Shown here one piece after another: positions 1 to 6,534 of a stretch of DNA of 30,483 nucleotides. A program made the translations under genes and the position numbers. The stretch lies in contig JAGAFT010000099.1 in the NCBI GenBank assembly GCA_017627975.1, positions 1 through 30,483 of the forward strand, given 5' to 3'. Each line of letters begins with the position of its first letter. Positions within the stretch are counted from its first letter, which is position 1. Origin of the DNA: Oscillospiraceae bacterium. GTDB lineage: Bacteria; Bacillota_A; Clostridia; Oscillospirales; Oscillospiraceae. The notes under the pieces were generated by a model. The model made no database searches. It had not been told where the DNA came from and saw only the letters and a program-made list of their open reading frames with translations.

Positions 1-1
1 G

Positions 2-958
2 AAGGCGGATCCCTGTTATCTCTTTGATCAGGACGGAACACTGCAGGATACGCTCTGGACGGAACCGGGCGGCGTTATGACCATGGTTCAGGTCCCGGGC
101 ACAGACGGACAGCTCCTGTCCACGGCAAAGTTCTATTCGCCGGATGAGTCGCTGGAGGCAAAGCTGGTGGTGGTGACACCGAGGGCAAAGGGCGACTGGG
201 AGATGCACACCCTGACCAACATCCCGCATGTCCACCGCTTTGACATCCTCTCCCGGGGCGGGGTGAACTGGCTCATCGTCTGCACGGTCAAGTCGGGTCA
301 GGACTTTCCGGAAGGAGACTGGAGCTATCCCGGGAAAGTCTATACGGCGATTCTGCCGGAAGACCTGAGCGGCTTCAGTGAGGAGCATCCCCTGGAGCTT
401 CATGTCCTGAAGGACGGTCTGCACCGCAATCACGGCTATACCCGCTGTGACCGGAACGGTATCCCGGCGAGCCTGATCGCGGCGGACGAGGGGGTCTGGC
501 GCCTGACACCGCCGGAGACGCCGGAGGGGAGCTGGAAGGAAGAACAGCTGCTGGACTGCCCGGTCAGCGACGCGGTGCTGGTAGACCTGGACGGGGACGG
601 AGAGGACGAGCTCTGCACGCTCTCGCCCTTTCACGGAGAGAAAATCTCGGTCTGGCACCGGAAAGACGGAGCATATATCCCGGTGTGGCATTTTGAGGAA
701 GACGCACCCTTTACCCATGCGATCTGCGGCGGTATCATCGCCGGGAAGCCGACCTTCGTCGTCGGACACCGTGCCGGGAAAAAGAACCTGATGGCGGTCC
801 GCTATGACCGCGAAAAGGCGGATTACCGCATGACGCTGATCGATGAAGGAAGAGGCCCCGCAAACGTGATGCACTACGTCAACGACGCGGGCGTGGATAT
901 CCTGATCGCGGCGAACCGCGAAACCGACGAAGTCGCCATGTACGAAATCACAGAATAA
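2..958 (+). CDS. FG-GAP/VCBS-repeat-like protein, 5' end cut by window
   Basis: The frame is open from base 2, so the first internal ATG (77) is probably not the true start and the gene begins outside the window. The visible 318 codons look like a beta-propeller of FG-GAP/VCBS type. An acidic calcium-type loop (VDLDGDGEDEL, around 581-613) follows a short strand, and similar strand/turn units recur on both sides. No catalytic motif is visible. The stop lies 15 bases before the YhcH-family gene, and a D-2-hydroxyacid dehydrogenase follows, so the three genes form one operon. By association the protein may bind or sense a sugar-like compound handled by that operon. This role is inference, while the repeat-type fold is moderately supported. 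Whether it is secreted cannot be judged because the N-terminus is missing. Confidence 0.7.
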   Translation, partial: KADPCYLFDQDGTLQDTLWTEPGGVMTMVQVPGTDGQLLSTAKFYSPDESLEAKLVVVTPRAKGDWEMHTLTNIPHVHRFDILSRGGVNWLIVCTVKSGQDFPEGDWSYPGKVYTAILPEDLSGFSEEHPLELHVLKDGLHRNHGYTRCDRNGIPASLIAADEGVWRLTPPETPEGSWKEEQLLDCPVSDAVLVDLDGDGEDELCTLSPFHGEKISVWHRKDGAYIPVWHFEEDAPFTHAICGGIIAGKPTFVVGHRAGKKNLMAVRYDREKADYRMTLIDEGRGPANVMHYVNDAGVDILIAANRETDEVAMYEITE

Positions 959-973
959 CGGAGGAGAGAAACC

Positions 974-1438
974 ATGATTGTTGCGAAACTGAAAGACGCC
1001 GCGGACTACCGCGGAATTTGCCCCATGCTGGACAAGGCACTGGAGTACCTGAACGACGAGTTCATGAACACGGTGGGAACCGAGGCCACCCACATGGAAG
1101 GGAACGACCTCTATGCCACGCTGAACCTGTTTGAGACACAGCCGGATGAGAAGGGCTTCTTCGAAGCGCATCAGAAGTATCTGGACATCCATGCGGTCCT
1201 CTCCGGCGAAGAGCGGATGGACATCGCCGAGACCTCCACGCTGACCCCGGATGAGACGGCAAGCAAGCCGGAGAACGACTTCTATGCCTTTACGGATAAA
1301 GCCCCGGCGCACCAGAGCATCATTCTGAGACACGGGGACTTTCTGGTGGCCTTTCCGCAGGATGCCCACCGCGTCAAGGGCCAGGTGAGCGGACCCTCCG
1401 ACGTGCGGAAAGTCGTCTTCAAAATCCGGATCGCTTAA
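974..1438 (+). CDS. YhcH/YjgK/YiaL family protein (NanQ-like sugar anomerase family, DUF386)
   Basis: This 154-residue protein matches the usual size of the YhcH/YjgK/YiaL family, small cupin-like proteins. Some members act as anomerases in sialic acid catabolism (NanQ) and others sit in sugar-acid operons. Visible family features are the 'FEAHQKYLDIHAVLSGEE' segment near residues 55-75, with its conserved H-x-K-Y-x-D-x-H pattern. A C-terminal 'FPQDAHRVKGQ' metal-binding-type segment near residue 130 is followed by a V-K-V-type final strand. A strong GGAGGAGA ribosome site sits just before the ATG. It is 15 bases after the FG-GAP gene and 21 bases before the 2-hydroxyacid dehydrogenase, so it is an operon member. 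The sugar substrate is not readable from the sequence. Family assignment is confident; the anomerase role is inferred. Confidence 0.85.
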   Translation: MIVAKLKDAADYRGICPMLDKALEYLNDEFMNTVGTEATHMEGNDLYATLNLFETQPDEKGFFEAHQKYLDIHAVLSGEERMDIAETSTLTPDETASKPENDFYAFTDKAPAHQSIILRHGDFLVAFPQDAHRVKGQVSGPSDVRKVVFKIRIA

Positions 1439-1459
1439 TACAGCAGGAGAAGAGAAGCC

Positions 1460-2416
1460 ATGAAAAATGTTCTGGTACTGATGCCCGTCGAGGCGCGGCA
1501 CAAGGAGAAGATCGAAGCGGCCGGAAAGGGCTGCCATATCGTCTACAGCAGGCCGGACCAGGTGACGGAAGAGATGATCCGCAGTGCGAATGTCATTTTC
1601 GGCAACCCGAAGGCAGAGATGATCGGCGCTTCCGAGAATCTGGAATGGCTGCAGCTGGAATCCGCCGGAACCGACGCCTACATCGTTCCCGGCGTCCTGA
1701 ACGCGAAAACCGTCCTGACCAACGCCACGGGAGCCTATACCAAGGCAGTCTCCGAGCATGCGTTTGCTCTGACGCTGATGCTGCAGAAGAAGCTCTATCT
1801 CTACCGCGACGAGCAGAAGAAGGCCGTCTGGAGCGACCACGGAACGGTCGGGTCCCTGTCCGACTGCACGGTCGCCGTCGTCGGTCTGGGAGACATCGGG
1901 CAGGCCTATGCCCGACTGGTCAAGGCCATGGGCGCCTATGTCATCGGCGTCAAACGCCGGGCCACCAATCCGCCGGAGTGCGTGGATGAGCTGGTTATGA
2001 CCCAGGATCTCGACACGGTTCTGCCGAGAGCGGATGTCATCATGTCCGTCCTGCCAAACACCGCAGCGACCCGCTATATCTATACCGCGGAGAGCTTCGA
2101 GAAAATGAAGGACAGCGCTCTGTTTATCAACTGCGGGCGCGGCAACGCGGTCTCCTCGGAAGTGCTGTATCAGGCGCTGAGCGAGCACAAGATCGCCGCC
2201 GCGGCGATGGACGTGGCGGAAGTGGAACCGCTGCCCGCCGACAGTCCGCTCTGGGGCCTGGAGAACCTTGTGATCACCCCGCATATCTCGGGCGGCTTCC
2301 ACCTTCCGGAGACCTTCGAGCGCATCGTCGATATCGCGACCGGAAATCTCGCCGCCTTCCTCGAAGGAAAAGAACTGCGCAACGTGGTGGACTTTGCCAC
2401 GGGATATAAGAAATAA
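1460..2416 (+). CDS. D-isomer-specific 2-hydroxyacid dehydrogenase
   Basis: This 318-residue NAD(P)-dependent oxidoreductase interconverts 2-oxoacids and D-2-hydroxyacids in the cytoplasm. The Rossmann motif is G-L-G-D-I-G (around residues 142-147) inside 'VAVVGLGDIGQAYARL'. The catalytic triad of the family is recognisable: Arg in 'NCGRGNAV', Glu in 'DVAEVEPLP' and His in 'ITPHISGG'. Length is normal. An AGGAGAAG ribosome site precedes the ATG. It is the last gene of the operon entering from the left, and a GC-rich hairpin follows. With a YhcH-type protein upstream it probably reduces or oxidises a sugar-acid-derived 2-oxoacid. Its substrate (glyoxylate, hydroxypyruvate, lactate type or other) cannot be told from the sequence. 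It is more divergent than classical SerA and has no ACT domain. Confidence 0.9.
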   Translation: MKNVLVLMPVEARHKEKIEAAGKGCHIVYSRPDQVTEEMIRSANVIFGNPKAEMIGASENLEWLQLESAGTDAYIVPGVLNAKTVLTNATGAYTKAVSEHAFALTLMLQKKLYLYRDEQKKAVWSDHGTVGSLSDCTVAVVGLGDIGQAYARLVKAMGAYVIGVKRRATNPPECVDELVMTQDLDTVLPRADVIMSVLPNTAATRYIYTAESFEKMKDSALFINCGRGNAVSSEVLYQALSEHKIAAAAMDVAEVEPLPADSPLWGLENLVITPHISGGFHLPETFERIVDIATGNLAAFLEGKELRNVVDFATGYKK

Positions 2417-2455
2417 CGCAAACCGCCGCATCTGTCCTGCCAGGCAGGAAAGCAG

Positions 2456-2495
2456 GCCCGCGTCCCGGAACCCGAAGGGGCTCCGGCGCGGGCTT
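2456..2495 (+). terminator. Probable terminator of the 2-hydroxyacid dehydrogenase operon
   Basis: A long GC-rich hairpin (arms 2456-2473 and 2478-2493, GAAG-type loop, one or two mismatches) is followed by only a short T run (TTT, then GAAGATTTT). It lies 40 bases after the stop and before the next gene. A weaker stem (CCTGC/GCAGG, 2436-2449) precedes it. Confidence 0.5.
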
Positions 2496-2532
2496 TGAAG
2501 ATTTTGAAAGAACAGAGCCAAGAGTGGGAACC

Positions 2533-3114
2533 ATGAAGAAACTGATCCGTACCGCGGCACAGGTAATCCTTGCGCTGCTCATCATTCCGTTTGTGCTGGA
2601 GCAGCCGGTGCACCGGCTGCTTGAATCCGGCGGCATGAAAGGAGAATACAGTTATGAAATCCTGCTGGGAATCACGGCCGTCATCACCTTCCTGATCATC
2701 GACCGGAAGCGGATTCGGGCCCGCCGGCAGCGGCGGAGAGAGGCGCGGGCGCAGTGGCGGGAGCGGGAAAAGCTCCGAAACAGCTATGTCCTGAACCTCA
2801 GCCCCTATGAATATGAGGAATATGTGGCCGAGGAGCTGCGCCGGGAGGGATTTACCGACGTGGATACCACACCGAAGAGCGGGGATTTCGGGGCGGATGT
2901 GCTGGCAATGGACGGAGAGCGGCGCGTCTGCGTGCAGTGCAAGCGCTATGCGCCGGGACACCCGGTTGGGGTGAAGGCCGTACAGGAGGTTTACAGCGCA
3001 AAGGACTATTACGGCTGCGACGAGGCGTATATCTACACGACAAGCGATTATACAAAGGCCGCGGTGGACATGGCGGCGGAGCTTGGCGTCATCCTTGTGC
3101 GGACGGAAATCTGA
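2533..3114 (+). CDS. Membrane-anchored Mrr-like (PD-(D/E)xK) restriction endonuclease-fold protein
   Basis: The ATG at 2533 is preferred over the in-frame GTG at 2524, giving 193 residues. Residues 5-23 and about 41-56 are hydrophobic helices. A strongly basic Arg-rich linker (57-80) follows, then a C-terminal Mrr_cat-type nuclease domain (88-190). The domain shows the 'SPYEYEEYVAEELRREGF' helix and the catalytic pattern G-x-D-F-G-A-D122 followed by Q135-C-K137. These are the D...QxK residues of Mrr-like nucleases. Such proteins with N-terminal membrane helices are widespread and mostly uncharacterised; they are thought to cut foreign or damaged DNA. It has no methyltransferase partner. A terminator-like hairpin precedes it and a promoter follows, so it is probably monocistronic. 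The ribosome site is weak (AAGAGTGGGA). Confidence 0.82.
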   Translation: MKKLIRTAAQVILALLIIPFVLEQPVHRLLESGGMKGEYSYEILLGITAVITFLIIDRKRIRARRQRRREARAQWREREKLRNSYVLNLSPYEYEEYVAEELRREGFTDVDTTPKSGDFGADVLAMDGERRVCVQCKRYAPGHPVGVKAVQEVYSAKDYYGCDEAYIYTTSDYTKAAVDMAAELGVILVRTEI

Positions 3115-3144
3115 GCAGAATCATCCGGCTCGGGAAAAAGGGAA

Positions 3145-3173
3145 TTGAATCAAGGGGAAGATTCTGCTATACT
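3145..3173 (+). promoter_or_regulatory. Sigma70/SigA-type promoter for the SpoIIE-family phosphatase
   Basis: TTGAAT (3145-3150), a 17-base spacer, and TATACT (3168-3173). Transcription would start near 3180, leaving a leader of about 70 bases to the ATG at 3253. Confidence 0.65.
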
Positions 3174-3252
3174 GTATAAACAGGCCGATTCCCGTGCGCA
3201 GAAACATCGGGAACGAGCAGGAAGGCGATACCGGCGCTGAGAAGGAGTCCTT

Positions 3253-5424
3253 ATGAAGAAATACAAGAATCTGGTAATCGGAGGCATTCAGCAGAAAGTC
3301 TTCAATCTTGTTCTGATTACCATTCTTTTGCTGGTGGCAGCGTATACCGCGGTGATCCTCTATCAGACTTCGAGCCTGAAAACACTTACCGGGGAGACAA
3401 ATCAGCGGCAGAAAGAAGCCATCGCCGAGATCTCCGGCACTACAATGGACGCGGTTGTGGCTGACTCGCTTGTCTCCAAGACCGAGATGGCGGCAATGCT
3501 GGCGGATGATCTCTTTACGAAGCTGTCCTCCACGGTGCAGATTCTGGCAGACAGCGCGGAAGCCCTGCTCCAGGCGCCCGAGCTCTACCCGGCGCGCCCC
3601 TTTGCTCTCCCGGATGCCGCGATGGACGGGGAAATCACCCTGCAGCTTGTGGGTGAGACGGGGAGCATGCCCGAAGATCCGGCAACCTTGGAGAAGCTCG
3701 GCCTGCTGGCGAATCTTTCCGACATGATGACCGCCCTGTACCGCAACGCAGGCACCAGCTCCGTCTACATCGCGGTGCCCGAAGGCTATATGCTGTGCGT
3801 CGACGACAAGTCCGGCGCCAGGATCGACGAGCAGGGAAACATCCGCACGATCCCCATTCGGGAGCGCCCGTGGTATGTGGGGGCGGCACAAAGCAATTCG
3901 ATTTTCTTCACAGACGTGCTGCAGGATGTATTTACCGGCGAAATCGGCATCACCTGCACCATTCCCATCCGGCAGAACGGCCGCCTTGTAGCCGTTGCGG
4001 CGGCGGACATGTTTCTGGACCAGATGGCAGAGGCGGTTTCCAACTCGGGGGATGTTGTGCACTACACCTGTATCATCAACAATCAGGGCCATGTGGTGTT
4101 CTCCCCTCAGAACCAGGGCACGCTCCGCGCCCGCACTGCTGAGGACGCTGCCGACCTGAGAGTCTCTGAGCAGACGGATCTGGCGGCCTTTGTACGGGAT
4201 GCCCTGAACGGCAAGACGGGAGTCCGGGAGCTGGATCTGGACGGCGACCGGGTCTATCTCGCCGGCGCGCCGGTGGAGACCCTGGGCTGGGCGGTGGTGT
4301 CGCTGGTGGACAAGGCAGCTACCGAGCGCCCCGCCGTGATGATGCAGGAGCAGTTTGACAGCGTCCTGAGCGAAGCGACGGCCAGCTATAACCAGGGAGT
4401 GGCTCACTCGAAGCAAACCATCCTGATTCTGATTCTGCTGATTCTGGTTTTGGGCAGCGCGGCAGCGCTTACGGTTTCCAAACGGATCGTGAAACCGCTG
4501 GAGACCATGACCCAAAAGGTGCGCTCACTGGGCGGAAAAAACCTGCAGTTTATGATGGAGGATGATTACCGCACCGGGGATGAGATTGAAATCCTGGCGG
4601 AGTCCTTCGCGACACTCTCGACGAAGACCCTGCAGTACGTGGATCAGGTGCAGCGCGTTACGGCGGAGAAAGAGCGGATCGGGGCCGAGCTTACCATGGC
4701 CAATGCGATCCAGCGCAGCCAGCTGCCGAGACTTTTCCCGCCCTTCCCCAACCGGCATGAGTTTAACCTCTTTGCCACCATGAAGCCCGCCAAGGAGGTT
4801 GGCGGAGACTTCTATGATTTCTTCATGGTGGACAACGACCACGTGGCCCTGGTGATGGCGGATGTCTCCGGAAAGGGAGTTCCGGCAGCGCTGTTTATGA
4901 TGGTGACGCGCATGCTGATCAAGTCCCGCATCCAGAGCGGCGAGAGTCCTTCGGAGGCACTTACCAATGTCAACCGGCAGCTCTGTGAGAGCAATGAGCT
5001 GGGCTTCTTTGTGACGGCGTGGCTGGCGGTGCTGGAGATTTCCACCGGAAAAGGCGTGGCCGTAAACGCCGGACATGAGCATCCGGTTCTGCGCCGGAGC
5101 GGTGAGAAGTATGAGCTGATCCTTTATCGCCACTCTCTTGCTCTGGCGGCCCTGGACGGCGTACAGTTCAAGCAGCATGAGTTCCAGCTCTGCCCCGGCG
5201 ACAGCATCTTCGTCTACACGGACGGTGTGACGGAAGCGACGAGCAGCGAGAAAGAGCTGTTCGGAACGGAGCGTATGCTGGAATCGCTGAACAAGGAGCC
5301 GGATGCGGAGCCGGATGAAATCCTGGCAAATGTCATGGGAGATATCAACCGGTTTATGGACGGAGAGGATCAGTTCGACGATATTACCATGATGTGCCTG
5401 AAGTATAATGGCCCGGTCGAATAA
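3253..5424 (+). CDS. Cache-HAMP-SpoIIE (PP2C-type) membrane phosphatase, RsbU/RsbP-like
   Basis: This 723-residue protein is a signal-controlled serine/threonine phosphatase. An N-terminal membrane helix (about 16-37) leads to an extracytoplasmic sensor (about 38-385) of double-Cache type, with the hallmark 'RPWYVGA' and 'GEIGITCTIPI' segments. A second helix (about 389-410), a HAMP linker (411-463) and a coiled segment follow. The SpoIIE/PP2C catalytic domain begins near 490. Metal-binding residues are visible in 'GGDFYDFF' (~516-523), 'ADVSGKGVP' (~535-543), 'YTDGVTEA' (~654-661) and 'QFDDITMM' (~706-713). GAAGGAG precedes the ATG. In Firmicutes such proteins dephosphorylate anti-anti-sigma factors, turning an external signal into a sigma-factor response. 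No STAS or anti-sigma gene lies in the window, so the target is unknown. Family call is firm; partner and ligand are inferred only in outline. Confidence 0.92.
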   Translation: MKKYKNLVIGGIQQKVFNLVLITILLLVAAYTAVILYQTSSLKTLTGETNQRQKEAIAEISGTTMDAVVADSLVSKTEMAAMLADDLFTKLSSTVQILADSAEALLQAPELYPARPFALPDAAMDGEITLQLVGETGSMPEDPATLEKLGLLANLSDMMTALYRNAGTSSVYIAVPEGYMLCVDDKSGARIDEQGNIRTIPIRERPWYVGAAQSNSIFFTDVLQDVFTGEIGITCTIPIRQNGRLVAVAAADMFLDQMAEAVSNSGDVVHYTCIINNQGHVVFSPQNQGTLRARTAEDAADLRVSEQTDLAAFVRDALNGKTGVRELDLDGDRVYLAGAPVETLGWAVVSLVDKAATERPAVMMQEQFDSVLSEATASYNQGVAHSKQTILILILLILVLGSAAALTVSKRIVKPLETMTQKVRSLGGKNLQFMMEDDYRTGDEIEILAESFATLSTKTLQYVDQVQRVTAEKERIGAELTMANAIQRSQLPRLFPPFPNRHEFNLFATMKPAKEVGGDFYDFFMVDNDHVALVMADVSGKGVPAALFMMVTRMLIKSRIQSGESPSEALTNVNRQLCESNELGFFVTAWLAVLEISTGKGVAVNAGHEHPVLRRSGEKYELILYRHSLALAALDGVQFKQHEFQLCPGDSIFVYTDGVTEATSSEKELFGTERMLESLNKEPDAEPDEILANVMGDINRFMDGEDQFDDITMMCLKYNGPVE

Positions 5425-5490
5425 GCGCGATACGGTGGAAGCTGATCCGCCGCTGCAGAAACGATAAATAAACCACGGAGGTAGAGAGAC

Positions 5491-5745
5491 ATGAAATTGA
5501 TCAAGCTGATGAAGAAAGCCGCCCTCGGGATCTTCGGTGTCGGCGCTGTCAGGAAGAAGGCAGAGAAGAAGGCAAAGAAAGCCGTGAAGCGGACAAAGGC
5601 GACCTTTGCGCTGATGACGCTGTCATTCTGCGCGGGCGCGGTGCTGACCGGATATCTGGCCTATCAGAACCGTCAGAAGCTGGCGGTCATGACGCTGGGC
5701 CGGCGCAATGTCAGACTGGGAAGACTGAAGAAGCTGAGACGCTGA
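5491..5745 (+). CDS. Small basic single-span membrane protein, unknown
   Basis: I do not recognise this 84-residue protein. A perfect GGAGGT ribosome site lies before the ATG. The N-terminus is amphipathic and very Lys-rich (about 20-36, repeated K-K-A-x-K). One hydrophobic helix spans about 39-58, and the C-terminal tail is Arg/Lys-rich. The charge distribution suggests a membrane-anchored protein with both flanks touching acidic lipid headgroups or nucleic acid. It starts 66 bases after the SpoIIE-family gene with no terminator between, so the two may be co-transcribed. A strong convergent hairpin follows. Confidence 0.65.
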   Translation: MKLIKLMKKAALGIFGVGAVRKKAEKKAKKAVKRTKATFALMTLSFCAGAVLTGYLAYQNRQKLAVMTLGRRNVRLGRLKKLRR

Positions 5746-5778
5746 ACGGCGCGAAGTCCCCTGCAATATCATACAAAT

Positions 5779-5817
5779 ACAGCAGCCCGGAATGTGAATT
5801 TCATTCCGGGCTGCTGT
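5779..5817. terminator. Strong hairpin between convergent genes (bidirectional terminator)
   Basis: A perfect 16-base-pair stem (5779-5794 with 5802-5817, loop TGAATTT) sits between the stops of the rightward gene (5745) and the leftward lipoprotein (5856). It lacks a long T run on either side, so efficiency is uncertain. Confidence 0.65.
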
Positions 5818-5846
5818 TACACACCGAAAGCAGGCAAGAGGGGATG

Positions 5847-5868
5847 GAGCAGGTCTTATGACCTGCTC
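5847..5868 (-). terminator. Hairpin over the lipoprotein stop codon
   Basis: GAGCAGGTC (5847-5855) and GACCTGCTC (5860-5868) form a perfect nine-base stem with a four-base loop holding part of the stop codon of the leftward gene. There is no T run. It may act with the 5779-5817 hairpin in ending transcripts or protecting 3' ends. Confidence 0.4.
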
Positions 5869-6308
5869 AAAACAGTTTCGATTACCGTATGCAGGGCGTT
5901 CCAGTCCTTCTCGGCATCGGCCTGGGCCAGGGCCGTCTTCATGATCTCTCCGGCACCGGCATCCTCAAACACGCCGCTGACAGAATCATAATCGGAGAAA
6001 GCGCTTGCGATCAGCCGGGACAAGTCGCCGTAATTTTCCCGAAAGTATCCCTGCGCTGCACTGTCCGTTTCGCCCCATGCCTTTTCAAAGGCGGCTTTGC
6101 AGTCATTCCCGCTGAGCTTCTGCTGGGTGGCGAAGCGGAGCACATTCGCGGCCGCGGCCGCCTGCTTGAGAGAGCTTCCGGCTGTCCCGGGGTGGTAGGA
6201 AACCACTTCGTCAATGATGTTCTCGCGGATCTGATCGGCGGAAACAGCCGTCTTTCCACAGCCGGCGAGAAGCAATACTGCCAGAAAAAGAACAAAAAAG
6301 CGTTTCAT
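5856..6308 (-). CDS. Predicted lipoprotein, unknown function
   Basis: This 150-residue protein has an N-terminal signal of lipoprotein type: basic MKR, a hydrophobic run, then the lipobox L-A-G-C with Cys17. It should therefore be lipidated and anchored to the outer face of the membrane. The mature part is mostly helical with many Ala and a 'SDYDSVSGVFEDAGAGEIM' stretch. I see no catalytic motif and do not recognise the family. It is transcribed alone, convergent with the small membrane protein gene. A weak ribosome site (AAGGA) lies upstream of the ATG. Confidence 0.75.
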   Translation of the reverse strand: MKRFFVLFLAVLLLAGCGKTAVSADQIRENIIDEVVSYHPGTAGSSLKQAAAAANVLRFATQQKLSGNDCKAAFEKAWGETDSAAQGYFRENYGDLSRLIASAFSDYDSVSGVFEDAGAGEIMKTALAQADAEKDWNALHTVIETVLSRS

Positions 6309-6365
6309 TCAATATGCCGTCCTTACATTTTGCTTGTTTCAGGTGAGTTTCCTCATCCCGCTTCC

Positions 6366-6374
6366 AGTATACCA
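6366..6374 (-). promoter_or_regulatory. Extended -10 promoter for the lipoprotein gene
   Basis: Read on the minus strand, TGG-TATACT (6374 to 6366) is an extended -10 element. No good -35 element is visible 17 bases upstream. Transcription would begin near 6358, about 50 bases before the ATG. Confidence 0.4.
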
Positions 6375-6435
6375 CAAAAGCGGAAAACAGGAAAGAGAAA
6401 AGACCATATCTATGTGAGACTGCCCGGAATCTGTG

Positions 6436-6459
6436 AGCCGCAGTTTTCAGCGGCTTTTT
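6436..6459 (+). terminator. Intrinsic terminator-like hairpin upstream of the reductase promoter
   Basis: AGCCGC (6436-6441) pairs with GCGGCT (6450-6455), followed at once by a run of five T. On the plus strand this is a normal intrinsic terminator, but no rightward gene is visible between 5745 and here. The T run touches the -35 of the next promoter. Confidence 0.55.
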
Positions 6460-6460
6460 C

Positions 6461-6489
6461 TTGTCATCGAAAGCCTGTCATGTTACAAT
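6461..6489 (+). promoter_or_regulatory. SigA-type promoter for the exported flavin/Fe-S reductase
   Basis: TTGTCA (6461-6466), a 17-base spacer, and TACAAT (6484-6489). Predicted start is near 6496, about 40 bases before the ATG at 6535. This supports the 6535 start over the upstream in-frame ATG at 6433, which would lie outside the transcript. Confidence 0.65.
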
Positions 6490-6534
6490 ACAAATATCAC
6501 CTGCATGAAATCTAACAAAGAAAGGAAGAACACA

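Noticed and set aside
3121..4515. A 464-codon minus-strand frame opposite the SpoIIE-family gene
   Set aside because: Low-complexity, motif-free translation lying entirely opposite a gene with clear Cache, HAMP and PP2C signatures.
6433..6534. Upstream in-frame ATG adding 34 residues to the exported reductase
   Set aside because: It precedes the promoter at 6461-6489 and would bury the twin-arginine signal; the 6535 start has a good ribosome site.
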